The position numbers were made by a program, and so were the translations under genes. A stretch of 64,000 nucleotides of DNA from Duncaniella dubosii (GTDB lineage Bacteria; Bacteroidota; Bacteroidia; Bacteroidales; Muribaculaceae), in NCBI RefSeq assembly GCF_004803915.1, contig NZ_CP039396.1:1674001-1738000 (forward strand), written 5' to 3'. Positions 20,146 through 28,423 of the stretch are shown in pieces; within the stretch, counting starts at the first letter, position 1; each line of letters starts with the position of its first letter. The notes beneath the pieces are model-generated. The model was given only the letters and a program-made list of their open reading frames with translations, was not told where the DNA came from and did not search any database.

Positions 20146-20183
20146 GCCCCATTCCTGCGATGGTCTGAATGCAGGATTGGGGC
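20146..20183 (+). terminator. Hairpin after the CE12 gene
   Basis: GCCCCATTCCTGC (20146-20158) pairs with GCAGGATTGGGGC (20171-20183) with one mismatch, 37 bases after the stop. The following GTTTATATTA is only a weak U tract. Confidence 0.55.
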
Positions 20184-20242
20184 GTTTATATTATAGTGCT
20201 GTCCGTTCAGACCGGAGTTTCCCCTGATTAGCTAATGACAAT

Positions 20243-20292
20243 AAAAAACCGGCGTGGAAGAGGGTTTCACAACCATCGGCCACGCCGTTTTA
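20243..20292. terminator. Second hairpin terminator in the convergent spacer
   Basis: AAAACCGGCGTGG pairs with CCACGCCGTTTT around a 22-base loop that itself can pair (GGTTTCACAACC). A tract on one side and T tract on the other make it usable from both strands. It lies in the 450-base spacer (20110-20559) between CE12 (+) and the TlpA-like gene (-). Confidence 0.6.
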
Positions 20293-20390
20293 AACAATAG
20301 CATCAATTTCAAAAATAGATTACAGAAGCCAGCTTTTTAAGCAGATCTGATTCTGCTTGAGCATGCCTTGTATTGTCCAAGTGTTTTTTA

Positions 20391-20433
20391 TCAAATTTCG
20401 TATAAATTATCTTCAATTTCGTATGAATTATCT
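20391..20433. repeat. Two tandem copies of a 21-22 bp AT-rich unit
   Basis: TCAAATTTCGTATAAATTATCT is followed at once by a near copy, TTCAATTTCGTATGAATTATCT. Each unit has an inverted repeat core (AATTT CGTAT AAATT in the first). It lies in a convergent spacer with no gene; the rest of 20293-20559 is AT-rich and shows nothing else. Confidence 0.55.
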
Positions 20434-20559
20434 ATCGTAAATGAGCATTCGGAAATGTGTCATTTACATGATGCAAAATTACTACTGGATTCCTGCTCTT
20501 ACCATACCTAAATTTAAGTAATTTCATTGTATTTCGGCTTGAATACTAATTAAAAACAA

Positions 20560-21681
20560 TTATAAACCGGCATTATGGCTACTGCCGGAGGATATTAAAT
20601 GCTTTATTTTCGGTAAAAATTCCGGGTCTGCACCACGTTGTATTGCCGTGATTTTACCCTCAGGGTCAATAAGGACTGTCACAGGTATGGCATTTATGCC
20701 TAAAGCCTTGACGGGATTTGCTTCTGTATGGTCTGTTGTGTCGTTGAGCAGATTGATCCAAGGCATATCACGTTGGGCTATAAACGGGCGCCATATTTCC
20801 TCCCGGTCATCTATGTTGATGGTCACGACTGTGCACCGGTCACCGCATTCTTCTGAAAATTGACGGAGGTCGGGGAAGCCTCGCAGGCATACACCACACC
20901 ATGTAGCCAAGAAATCAATAAGTACCCATTTCCCGCGTAAAGATTCGAGTGAGATTCGTCGTCCTGCGGAGTCGGGGAGCGCGAAGTCTGGCATGATTTT
21001 GCCTACGGTCATATTTGCACGTGCGTTTATTACTGCTTCTGTTTTCCGGACTCTGTAACGCAGTTCGGCATACTGGTTGGCGACAATGCTGTTTTCAAGG
21101 TCTGGTGAAAGTTCGTCGAAATATTTTGCCTGAATGGAGTCGGATGCGTGGAGGAGTGCGATTACTCCGATCGGGGAGTCGAGATGGGATAAGGCAAATG
21201 TCGTCAGAAAGCTGTCGAGGGCACTGCTATTCTTAAGCCGATTGTATGATGGCTGATTGTTTTTAGCCAAGAACTCATATTACTGCCGTGAAAATGAGTC
21301 GAGACTATCGACAAACTGAGTCCCGCTATATCTTCCGTATTCCAATATTGAGTCAACGGTCAGAGTCATTTCATCGTCGATACCGAGTGTGACTGGTAGT
21401 GAGCCCGTGCGTAATGAAGCGGGATTTTTAACTGAAATGATATATGGCTGGCTTATGTTGAGACGTAGTTTCACTATTGAGTCGGTAACGTTGACCGTAT
21501 CTCGAAAGAAGTGGCTCGACTGCGGATTGTCTCGGTCGGTGAGTCTGCGCTCGACGATGATTCTTTCAGGGCATTCATGCTTGAACACAACACGCAGCAC
21601 TGCTGCAACGGAGACAGATGTCCCGGTAACTGTTGCAACGGTCAAGGCCATTAACAATCGAAGGTTGAGAGGGAGGTTCAT
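20560..21681 (-). pseudogene. TlpA-like thiol-disulfide reductase with in-frame TAA
   Basis: One frame from ATG 21681 to 20560 (374 codons) is broken only by a TAA at 21279-21277: DSFSRQ, stop, YEFLAKNNQPSYNRLKN. The N-terminal part (signal peptide, beta-rich region with ILEYGRYSGTQFVDSLDS) resembles the DUF4369-type domain found before TlpA domains. The C-terminal part is a thioredoxin fold: MPDFALPDSAGRRISL, WVLIDFLATWCGVCLRGFPDL (CxxC), INAIPVTVLIDPEGKI. No frameshift is needed; a single CAA to TAA change would explain it. Without the C-terminal half the product lacks the redox site. Whether the downstream half is translated from an internal start (TTG at 21270, no clear ribosome site) is doubtful. 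Confidence 0.78.
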
Positions 21682-21919
21682 GGTTAAATTTTTTGTTGAT
21701 TTTTACTGAGAGATAGTCTATTTGGTTAAGATTGGTCGGAAAGATTGATGTTTAGATGGTTTGTATCGCCTTCACAAGAGGTATTACAATGCAAATATAG
21801 TGTTTTTAGTCGGAAATGTGATGTTTTTAATTGTAAAATCGTTGTTTTTGGTTGTTTACTTATGAAATGAGTGTGAAATCCGTCATGAAAACGGTGAAAT
21901 AAAAATTTTTTGTCAAAAA

Positions 21920-21951
21920 TTTGCATGGTTCAAAAATTGAGTCTACTTTTG
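21920..21951 (+). promoter_or_regulatory. Bacteroidota promoter of the ABC/GntR operon
   Basis: TTTG at 21920-21923, 20 bases, then TACTTTTG at 21944-21951, 28 bases before the first ATG. Both elements fit the consensus. The GntR regulator encoded by the third gene is the likely controller. Confidence 0.65.
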
Positions 21952-21979
21952 CGGCGTACTATTATACTAATACACCAAT

Positions 21980-22819
21980 ATGCTTAAAGTCGAAAATATA
22001 ACTTTCTCCTATCGCCGCAAATCGCGTCCGGTACTCGATGACTTCTCACTGGATGTCGAGGCCGGTGGTGTCTACGGTCTGCTCGGCCGTAATGGGGCGG
22101 GTAAATCAACGCTTCTGTATCTGATTGCCGGCCTCCTGACCCCCAAGTCGGGTAGCGTGCTTTTCCGCGGGTTAAATACTCGTCTGCGTCTCCCCTCTGT
22201 GTTGTCCGATATTTTTATCGTTCCCGAAGAGTTCACTCTTCCACGAATATCGCTTGGCGACTACGTAAAGGCCAACGCAAGGTTCTATCCAAACTATTCC
22301 GATGAGGATTTGCGCCGTCATCTTGACATATTCGGAATGTCGGCCGATCTCAATCTCGGTGCTTTGTCAATGGGTCAGAAAAAGAAAGCTTTCATGAGTT
22401 TCGCTCTTGCATGCAACACGTCTCTGCTCCTCATGGATGAGCCGACCAATGGATTGGATATTCCGGGCAAGAGTGCGTTCCGCCGTTTCATTGCCGGTAA
22501 TATGACCGATGAACGCGCTATAATCATTTCGACACATCAGGTGAGGGATGTGGACCGTCTGCTCGACCGTGTGATTATAATGAATGATTCACAGGTGCTT
22601 CTCAACCGCCGTATTGACGAGATTACAGCCCGTCTGAAATTCTTCAACACAGACTCCCGTGAGATTATTGAGTCAGCTCTCTATGCTCAGCCTTCGTTTG
22701 AAGGTACTAATGTCGTTCTTGTCAACGACGATGACTCCGAGACCGAGCTTAACCTCGAATCGCTTTTCGAGCTCTCGCTTTTGAAGGGGGCTCTCCTTAA
22801 AGATATGTTTAACCGTTAA
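21980..22819 (+). CDS. ABC transporter ATP-binding protein
   Basis: A 279-aa ATPase with Walker A GLLGRNGAGKSTLL, signature LSMGQKKKAFMSFAL, Walker B SLLLMDEPTNGLD and the switch histidine in IIISTHQVRD. The signature is a variant (SMGQ instead of SGGQ), as in YtrB/BcrA-type exporters. The C-terminal ~70 residues are an accessory region. It is the first gene of an operon with an ABC-2 permease (14 bases later) and a short GntR regulator, the YtrA-type arrangement in which the regulator controls its own exporter. Substrate unknown. Confidence 0.9.
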   Translation: MLKVENITFSYRRKSRPVLDDFSLDVEAGGVYGLLGRNGAGKSTLLYLIAGLLTPKSGSVLFRGLNTRLRLPSVLSDIFIVPEEFTLPRISLGDYVKANARFYPNYSDEDLRRHLDIFGMSADLNLGALSMGQKKKAFMSFALACNTSLLLMDEPTNGLDIPGKSAFRRFIAGNMTDERAIIISTHQVRDVDRLLDRVIIMNDSQVLLNRRIDEITARLKFFNTDSREIIESALYAQPSFEGTNVVLVNDDDSETELNLESLFELSLLKGALLKDMFNR

Positions 22820-22833
22820 TACTCCCGCTGGAC

Positions 22834-23664
22834 ATGAATACAAATCAGTTTTTTAGTTTCGGCCGCATGTCATTGCTGGTCAGAAAGGAACTTCAGGAGA
22901 ATTGGCGACAGATCGCGCTTTTTTGGGCCGGTATTTTCGGGCTGCTTGTAATCATCAGTCTGCTTGTCGCCCGGGGAAGCCATCATAATGGAATCCAGCC
23001 TGAATGCTATTCGTCGTGGAGCATCGAAAATTTTTTAGGATGGATTACCGTTGTGTTTCTAATCTGTGGCGCTTACGTTGCAGCTTACTCGTTCAAACGC
23101 ATGGCCACGTCCCCCGGCGCGCTGTCAACACTCATGACTCCTGCATCTCAGTTTGAGAAATTTGCCATAAAGTGGCTGATTGCAGTCCCGGTCTATATTC
23201 TGATTTTCTGTCTCATAGCATACGTTGCCGACTGGATTCGCGTATATAGCTCATATTGGATGTTTGACATTGAGGTGAGGCCGGTGAATGTCACTAAAAT
23301 TCTTTTTCACCAGACGACTGATATAGGATTTGTCAACAGGCTTGCATTCCATTCGTTGTTTTATTTTCTTGCTGGCCAGTCATTTTTTCTGCTTGGTTCC
23401 ATCGTCTGGCCCAAAAATTCAGCGCTGAGGACATTTGTGTGTATGATTGCGATCTGTTTTATCTATGTCTGGATTGGAATATGGTTTGTTTCGCTGTTAG
23501 ATATATCGGATGGTGATACACATTTATATTATAGCGGGCCTGAATTCCTCAACGATGACAGGTTATTATATGTGGCAGACGCATTTGCTATTATTGTTGC
23601 AGTAATTAACTACTGGCTGACCTACAGGCGCTTCCGTGAGGCCGAAACAATCAACCGCTGGTAG
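22834..23664 (+). CDS. ABC-2 type membrane protein of the ytr-like exporter
   Basis: A 276-aa protein with about six hydrophobic segments (IALFWAGIFGLLVIISLLVA, ITVVFLICGAYVAAYSF, WLIAVPVYILIFCLIAYVA, a pair near LFYFLAGQSFFLLGS and VCMIAICFIYVWIGIWFV, and VADAFAIIVAVINYWLTY). No catalytic motif. Its position right after the ATPase gene makes it the permease half. The ~60 residues between membrane segments three and four are probably extracytoplasmic. The next gene, GntR, begins 12 bases after its stop. Confidence 0.8.
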   Translation: MNTNQFFSFGRMSLLVRKELQENWRQIALFWAGIFGLLVIISLLVARGSHHNGIQPECYSSWSIENFLGWITVVFLICGAYVAAYSFKRMATSPGALSTLMTPASQFEKFAIKWLIAVPVYILIFCLIAYVADWIRVYSSYWMFDIEVRPVNVTKILFHQTTDIGFVNRLAFHSLFYFLAGQSFFLLGSIVWPKNSALRTFVCMIAICFIYVWIGIWFVSLLDISDGDTHLYYSGPEFLNDDRLLYVADAFAIIVAVINYWLTYRRFREAETINRW

Positions 23665-23675
23665 GCCAAAATCGA

Positions 23676-24062
23676 ATGCCTATGAAATTCAAAGAAAACA
23701 ACAAGGCCATATATCTACAGATCGCCGATAAGATTAGCGACGATATTCTGCTCGGTACGATTCTTCCGGGCGCACGCATTCCATCGGTGCGAGAATATGC
23801 CTCGACTCTTGAAGTAAACGCCAATACAATCATGAGAAGTTATGAATATCTCGAACGTCAAGGAGTAATTTTCAACCGCCGTGGAATCGGATTCTTTATC
23901 ACCGACGATGCTCCCCATGTAATATCGGAGCTACGCAAGGAGACGTTTATCGAAGGCGAAATGCCGTCGTTCTTCCATCAGCTCAATCTGCTCGGTGTTT
24001 CGCCCGATGAGCTCAAGTCAATGTTTGAACAATATTTAGCCAAGCTATTAAGCAACAATTAG
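23676..24062 (+). CDS. GntR family transcriptional regulator (YtrA type)
   Basis: A 128-aa protein consisting of a GntR winged helix (IYLQIADKISDDILLG, ARIPSVREYASTLEVNANTIMRSYEYLERQGVIFNRRGIGFFIT) and only a short C-terminal helix pair, the YtrA subfamily layout that has no large ligand domain. Such regulators usually repress their own ABC exporter operon. ATG 23676 or 23682 could start it. The stop TAG is at 24060-24062, and the IS66 target duplication begins at 24062, so the coding sequence is just spared by the insertion. Confidence 0.9.
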   Translation: MPMKFKENNKAIYLQIADKISDDILLGTILPGARIPSVREYASTLEVNANTIMRSYEYLERQGVIFNRRGIGFFITDDAPHVISELRKETFIEGEMPSFFHQLNLLGVSPDELKSMFEQYLAKLLSNN

Positions 24063-24069
24063 AATATGA
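24062..24069. repeat. Left copy of 8-bp target duplication GAATATGA
   Basis: GAATATGA lies directly left of the IS66 left end and recurs at 26640-26647 directly right of the other end. Eight bases is the usual IS66 duplication length. Confidence 0.93.
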
Positions 24070-24129
24070 GTACAACCGTCCGCGACAGCAGGTATAGCTT
24101 AAAAAAATAGCCGTCCAGGTTTTGGGCGG

Positions 24130-25731
24130 CTATTTTTGTGAGAGTTTCCAGCGGTCGGGAAGCAGGTCGCGGTATTTTTCGATCGGGGTGTTTGGCGGCC
24201 ATGCGGCACATCGGTCGATTATGTCGCAGAAGTAGTCGAAGACGTTGACTCCGCAGCGGTGGCAGGTGATCGCAAGAGAGTGGTACAGGGCGGCGGCTTC
24301 GGCTCCGGAGTGGGAGCCGATTGTAAGTCGGCGACGGGTCAGGGATATGTAGCGGTTGATTCGCTCGACTTCGTTGTTGTCGAGTCTGTAGGTGGGTGAG
24401 GCAAAGATGCGTGGTATCTCGTCCCATTGTTTGAGTGCATGTTCGGTGGCGGCGAGCAGCGGGTCGTCGGGTGGCACGCCGATGCGGTCTTTGACTGCTG
24501 TCAGTCTCATGCGGATTTTCTCGAGCATCACCTTGGAGTATCGTTGTCTCCACTCAAGGTGCTTTCCCGCCGTCCATCCGTCTTTGCCTATGCGGTGCTG
24601 ATGCTCGAAGTGGTAAAGGAGTCCGAAGAGCTTTGCTATTTCCTGCGCCTTTGGATTGTCTTTCAGATCGAGAAACTTTCGCTTGATGTGCTGCAGGCAT
24701 GGCAAGCGTTTTATCCCGCTCATCCCACCGATTCCGATATGCCGGTATCCCGAGTAATAGTCGCACTGGAAGGCTCCGTTGAAGCCTTTTATGTGTTGCT
24801 CGAAGACTTCGGCCGAGCGGGAGCCGTCGTCATAGAAGAAGTACACAAGCCCGGTTGTCATGCCGACGAACACCCATATGTAGCCTTTCTTGATCTTTCT
24901 TCCCGAAGGAGTTGCCACCTGCAGCCGCACTTTCTGATAGGTCTCGTCACCGCAGATATAATTGTCCGCGACTATTGCCTGACCCAGCGCCTTGTATAGA
25001 TTTTCCAGATGTACCCTTACCTTACTTACGAGCTTCTGTGCGGTGCCTTTGTCAAGGTCGAAGCCGTGGGCACGGAAGTATTCGACAGCATTTTCAAGTG
25101 GCATGCAGTGGAGATAGCGTAGCTCGGCGAGTCCGGCTATGAAGGAAGATGTATACTGCGAGTTAAGCAGCGGTGTGGCGGGTGCGGAACCTTTGTATAT
25201 TTTCTCGTCCTGCACGTATTTTCTGACCTTGTAGATAATTTTTTTGAAGCGCATCGGCTCCATGACGTAGCGCACGACATCGCACTCGCCGATAAACGTC
25301 GCCGCCTCGGGATTGAAGTCCGGACTGTCAGGCTCCACTATAATGGTCTCCACCTCACACTCCGGATGCGTCTTCCTTTTGGCGCCGTTGTTGGTACGTT
25401 TCTTCTCTGGCTTCTGCTGTCGAGTTTCGGATGTGGCAGGAGTCGTCACCGGTTTCTTCTGACGCTCCGACGGCGAGCCCTGCAGACGCTGCACTGCCTG
25501 ACGCGCGGCTTTCTCTTTGCTCAGTTCCGCACTTTTGCCTTTCATAGCCTCCTCCATTGAGGCCATTTGCTTGCGCAGTTCATCTACAGTCGCCACAAGC
25601 TTCTCGTTGGTCGACTGCAGCTTTTCATTGGATAAAGTAAGCGAGCTGACAGAGGCCAACGCCTCGTCGAGCCGCCCTTGAAGGAACTCGATCTGACGTT
25701 GCAGAAACTCTATCAACTCGTTCTTTTTCAT
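24130..25731 (-). CDS. tnpC: IS66 transposase TnpC
   Basis: A 533-aa DDE transposase. The N-terminal ~80 residues are a coiled coil (leucine-zipper region of IS66), followed by a basic Gln/Lys-rich linker. The catalytic triad can be seen as YICGDETYQ (Asp), FQCDYYSGYRH (Asp) and RLDNNEVERINRY (Glu). The usual C-terminal IS66 domain (ALYHSLAITCHRCGVNVFDY) is complete. It is the last gene of the element, 60 bases from the left inverted repeat. Confidence 0.95.
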   Translation of the reverse strand: MKKNELIEFLQRQIEFLQGRLDEALASVSSLTLSNEKLQSTNEKLVATVDELRKQMASMEEAMKGKSAELSKEKAARQAVQRLQGSPSERQKKPVTTPATSETRQQKPEKKRTNNGAKRKTHPECEVETIIVEPDSPDFNPEAATFIGECDVVRYVMEPMRFKKIIYKVRKYVQDEKIYKGSAPATPLLNSQYTSSFIAGLAELRYLHCMPLENAVEYFRAHGFDLDKGTAQKLVSKVRVHLENLYKALGQAIVADNYICGDETYQKVRLQVATPSGRKIKKGYIWVFVGMTTGLVYFFYDDGSRSAEVFEQHIKGFNGAFQCDYYSGYRHIGIGGMSGIKRLPCLQHIKRKFLDLKDNPKAQEIAKLFGLLYHFEHQHRIGKDGWTAGKHLEWRQRYSKVMLEKIRMRLTAVKDRIGVPPDDPLLAATEHALKQWDEIPRIFASPTYRLDNNEVERINRYISLTRRRLTIGSHSGAEAAALYHSLAITCHRCGVNVFDYFCDIIDRCAAWPPNTPIEKYRDLLPDRWKLSQK

Positions 25732-25809
25732 GGTGTAAAGTTACAAAAAATATCTGACATTTGCAACTTTCCACGCCATTTATTTATTTGATTAACAAAT
25801 TATTAAGCC

Positions 25810-26166
25810 TTATTTTACGGCCATTCTGAAGCGATTTTCGACCATCACCTTCACAGGCGTGAGGCCCCTCATCAGCATATAGAAATCGTCCCATTGGAGC
25901 CTGCGCACGCCGTCATCGCCCTTTTTGAGCACCTCCCGGAAACGGCCTCGCGACAGTCTTTTTGTGTACATCAAAAATCCGTCGCCATCCCATTTCAACG
26001 CCTTCATGGTCTTGCGGTCCTTTGAGAAAAACACATACACATCGCCCGATGCCGGAGAATGCCCCTTCCACGACCACACCATCTGGGCCAGACCCCGGAT
26101 GCCGTAGCGCATCGATACCGGCTGCCGGCATACCCAGAGCCGCATATCCGCCTCAAGACTCCACAT
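25810..26166 (-). CDS. tnpB: IS66 accessory protein TnpB (Orf2)
   Basis: About 118 aa, the IS66 Orf2 family: MRYGIRGLAQMVWSW, GDVYVFFSKDRKTMKALKWDGDGF, LYTKRLSRGRF and LQWDDFYMLMRGL are its typical blocks. Start taken at the ATG at 26166 (a GTG at 26169 precedes it). It overlaps the end of tnpA, so the two are probably translationally coupled. It is required for transposition in studied IS66 elements, but its exact role is unknown. Confidence 0.92.
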   Translation of the reverse strand: MWSLEADMRLWVCRQPVSMRYGIRGLAQMVWSWKGHSPASGDVYVFFSKDRKTMKALKWDGDGFLMYTKRLSRGRFREVLKKGDDGVRRLQWDDFYMLMRGLTPVKVMVENRFRMAVK

Positions 26167-26569
26167 CACTCCTGCGTGTCATGACATCCACCAGAAGCGC
26201 CAGCCCCTCCGCGCTTATCTCTCCCAGACTCACGCCTCGGCCCCAACCGAGTTCGATGTGCACGTCACGCACGACACTGGTGGCACCGACATCCCGGCTC
26301 TCATCCGCAACCTGAATACCGGGAACCTTAACCTCCCGGAATAACGGCCCGCCACCTTCCCGCGACGAATCCGGTCTCTCCGGCAGACTGCGTTGATAAT
26401 CGCTTATGCTGATTTTGCGGCGCCGAAGCCACTCATAAAGCCGCTGGACGTTGACGCCGGTACCGGCACAGAAACGGTTCAATGCGATATAGCCGTCTGT
26501 CTCGCATTGATTCTTGTAACGCGTCCATGTCTCTGAATAGACATCGGACAAAGACTTGTTATAACCCAT
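26153..26569 (-). CDS. tnpA: IS66 accessory protein TnpA (Orf1)
   Basis: About 138 aa from ATG 26569 (MGYNKSLSDVYSETWTRYK). A short helix-turn-helix-like segment is visible (GYIALNRFCAGTGVNVQRLYEWLRRRKI), and the C-terminal half is acidic and beta-rich, as in IS66 Orf1 proteins. It lies 70 bases inside the right inverted repeat and overlaps tnpB. Confidence 0.85.
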   Translation of the reverse strand: MGYNKSLSDVYSETWTRYKNQCETDGYIALNRFCAGTGVNVQRLYEWLRRRKISISDYQRSLPERPDSSREGGGPLFREVKVPGIQVADESRDVGATSVVRDVHIELGWGRGVSLGEISAEGLALLVDVMTRRSDVES

Positions 26570-26639
26570 GATTCTTTTTGTCGACAAAGATACAACTCTC
26601 TTTCGGAGTTCGTCAATATGCTATCGCGGATGGTTGTAC

Positions 26640-26647
26640 GAATATGA
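26640..26647. repeat. Right copy of 8-bp target duplication, covering a start codon
   Basis: GAATATGA directly follows the right inverted repeat. Its ATG (26644-26646) is the start codon of the downstream gene, so duplication kept the start codon but replaced everything upstream by IS66 sequence. Confidence 0.93.
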
Positions 26648-27465
26648 AAAAGACTACATATATATTTATCGGGCTTTTTATAGCCGGGCTTGTAGTGACA
26701 ATAGGGGGAGTCTGCCTTGTGCGCTCGTTCCTTCAGCCCTACGAAGAAGTCCCTGTCGGCGAGGATGAATACTGCACGTTGCCTTTGCAGGATAGATTCT
26801 CAACGATTATAATTAATCATAATACAGAGAGAAACGTATTGCTGACAGGCGAATTGAACAACCTTGTCATCCGGGAATGTGATTCGGTCACAGAGCCGAG
26901 TTTAAAGACCTGCAAGAGTCTTCGAAATGTTTTCGTTTGTGATTTGGCCAATGACACTCTGCGTCTCACAGTCGATTTCAGCAGGCTTGCAGACTCCGAT
27001 TCTGCTAAGAAGTTTGTCCGTTTTGCGCTTGACGGCAGGAATCTCGCCACCATAATTGTTCCCGAAGGTATGCTCAGGAATATAAAAGACAAGAAATCAG
27101 AAATAGAGATTGAAGATTTCAAAACCTCCTGTCTGAAGGTTGATAGCAAGGGGTTGATATTGAAATCTTGTGTAATCGACACATTGCGTTGCGGTAGTAG
27201 CCGTATGAACGAACTCTGGCTTAAAGACACGCATATTCAATATGCCTACATACGTCAGTCGTCAGGCAGGCTGGATGTCGAGGCTGCTGACGGAAGCAGA
27301 ATCGGACGGATGGAGGTCAGCGGCAAGCGCGATGGCTCCGCCTGTACACTGAACATTGAGCAGGCCAATGTCGGGACAGTTCTATGGACACCTCAGGATT
27401 CAACCGCAAGGCTCAATGTACGCCTCAGCAAGCCAATGGAGCTGACACAAGTCGGCGACAAGTAA
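26644..27465 (+). CDS. Membrane-anchored beta-structured protein, fourth gene of the ABC/GntR operon before IS66
   Basis: A 273-aa protein from ATG 26644: a short N-terminal membrane anchor (TYIFIGLFIAGLVVTIGGVCLV) and an extracytoplasmic region with repeated short beta-strands (GELNNLVIREC, FVRFALDGRNLATIIVP, GLILKSCVIDTLRCG, LWLKDTHIQYAYIRQ), similar in style to DUF2807 (GIN) proteins found next to regulator/ABC sets. Removing the IS66 and one target copy puts this ATG only three bases after the GntR stop, so it was the fourth gene of that operon. It now lacks its own ribosome-binding site and promoter unless the IS end supplies them; an open frame also runs upstream into IS66 (TTG at 26578). 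Confidence 0.75.
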   Translation: MKKTTYIFIGLFIAGLVVTIGGVCLVRSFLQPYEEVPVGEDEYCTLPLQDRFSTIIINHNTERNVLLTGELNNLVIRECDSVTEPSLKTCKSLRNVFVCDLANDTLRLTVDFSRLADSDSAKKFVRFALDGRNLATIIVPEGMLRNIKDKKSEIEIEDFKTSCLKVDSKGLILKSCVIDTLRCGSSRMNELWLKDTHIQYAYIRQSSGRLDVEAADGSRIGRMEVSGKRDGSACTLNIEQANVGTVLWTPQDSTARLNVRLSKPMELTQVGDK

Positions 27466-27496
27466 GAGCCAATAAATTACTGAAGATTGATATATC

Positions 27497-27618
27497 GCGG
27501 ACCGGTTGCGGACCTGTGGATGAAAACATATATAAACTGCGATAAAACAACATTTTCTCCATACATAATACAGCCTGAAGAGTCAGGCATAGCAAAGGTC
27601 TGGATCGGTCCGCTTTTA
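27497..27618 (+). ncRNA. Candidate structured RNA element (unassigned)
   Basis: GCGGACCG at 27497-27504 pairs exactly with CGGTCCGC at 27606-27613, followed by TTTTATC. Inside, GGACCT (27510-27515) can pair with AGGTCT (27596-27601), and GCCTGA-AGAG-TCAGGC (27573-27588) is a perfect hairpin. The nested pairing over 117 bases in a 303-base gene-free spacer suggests an RNA or a complex terminator. I recognise no known family. Pairing was found by eye. Confidence 0.35.
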
Positions 27619-27691
27619 TCCGATAATCTTACGAACGTGGCATAAGTGACTCATTGATTAACGCAATTTTCGATAGGACACTATAATAATG

Positions 27692-27732
27692 AGAACCTGT
27701 CAATATTCTATAATTGAACGTTGACAGGTTCT
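27692..27732. terminator. Hairpin between the DUF2807-like and RNase H genes
   Basis: AGAACCTGTCAA (27692-27703) and TTGACAGGTTCT (27721-27732) are perfect reverse complements around a 17-base loop. U tracts are weak. It lies 36 bases from the RNase H stop and probably ends that transcript. Confidence 0.55.
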
Positions 27733-27768
27733 ATATCTTTCAACATTCTGATTACAGCCGATTGATGT

Positions 27769-28413
27769 CTATTTCCTTCCGAAGTCGGCAGGGATTTCAC
27801 CCCACTGCGGAGTGTCCCATGTGAGTATTGGGTTGGTGATTTCGTGGGTCTGAATCCATGCGGTGGCGCGTTGTATCAGTTCGAACAGTTTCGCATTTTT
27901 CGCTGTCGGTTTCAGTGTGGTTTTCGGCTGGCGATTGCGCACCCACGAGCGGGCGGTACGTGAATCGGTATAAATAGGTGTATAGTATTTGCCTTGTTTG
28001 TGAAGGAGTGCGAGGCCATGAACCAGCGCGAGGTATTCGCCGATATTGTTAGTGCCCTCTTCAATAGGTCCTACATGGAAGATTCGTTCGCCGGTGCGTA
28101 CCCATACACCCTGATATTCCATCGGGCCGGGATTTTTGGAGCATGCCGCATCTACCGCAAGCGAGTCGAGTTTGATTTCCGGAAACGCTTCGTAATTAAC
28201 GCTTTCTTTTCTTCCTTTTGCTATTGCTTTGAGTAGTTCAAGCTGCTCTGTAGGATCTCCACGGTAGGCTTCGATCGCAGCTTCCTGTGAATCGAAACTT
28301 TTGAATTTAGCATCGGGATAGCCCTTGACCTGTAGCTGGCATTCTTCCCATGAGTCGAACACTCCGGTGGCAAAACCGTTCCACACGACATAAAATTTTC
28401 TTCTCGGTGACAT
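27769..28413 (-). CDS. Ribonuclease H with N-terminal viroplasmin domain
   Basis: A 214-aa protein. Residues 5-50 are a viroplasmin/RNase HI N-terminal hybrid-binding domain (FYVVWNGFATGVFDSWEECQLQVKGYPDAKFKSF). From about residue 83 comes an RNase H fold with the four acidic residues: LAVDAACSKNPG, TNNIGEYLAL, IYTDSRTARSW and GEIPADFGRK. RNase H degrades RNA in RNA-DNA hybrids in the cytoplasm. This two-domain form is common in Bacteroidota. Stands apart from the alanine dehydrogenase-like gene upstream (10 bases from its stop), so they may share a transcript. Confidence 0.93.
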   Translation of the reverse strand: MSPRRKFYVVWNGFATGVFDSWEECQLQVKGYPDAKFKSFDSQEAAIEAYRGDPTEQLELLKAIAKGRKESVNYEAFPEIKLDSLAVDAACSKNPGPMEYQGVWVRTGERIFHVGPIEEGTNNIGEYLALVHGLALLHKQGKYYTPIYTDSRTARSWVRNRQPKTTLKPTAKNAKLFELIQRATAWIQTHEITNPILTWDTPQWGEIPADFGRK

Positions 28414-28423
28414 CTGCGGTATG

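Larger units (their letters stand above)
24070..26639 (-). mobile_element. Complete IS66 family insertion sequence
   Basis: A 2570-bp element with imperfect terminal inverted repeats: left GTACAACCGTCCGCGACAGC, right end read inward GTACAACCATCCGCGATAGC, two mismatches in 22 bases. It carries the three IS66 genes tnpA, tnpB, tnpC, all on the - strand, and is flanked by a perfect 8-bp duplication GAATATGA. All three frames are intact, so the copy could be active. It was inserted between the GntR gene and the small gene that followed it, with its genes reading against that operon. Confidence 0.95.

Noticed and set aside
21268..21285. Stop-codon recoding (readthrough or changed code) in the TlpA-like gene
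   Set aside because: TAA is used as a normal stop throughout the window and no recoding element is visible; a point mutation is simpler.
24059..24999. Several 160-190 aa frames overlapping the IS66 tnpC gene on both strands
   Set aside because: They are shadows of tnpC, rich in Arg/Pro/Ser, with no ribosome site or family resemblance.
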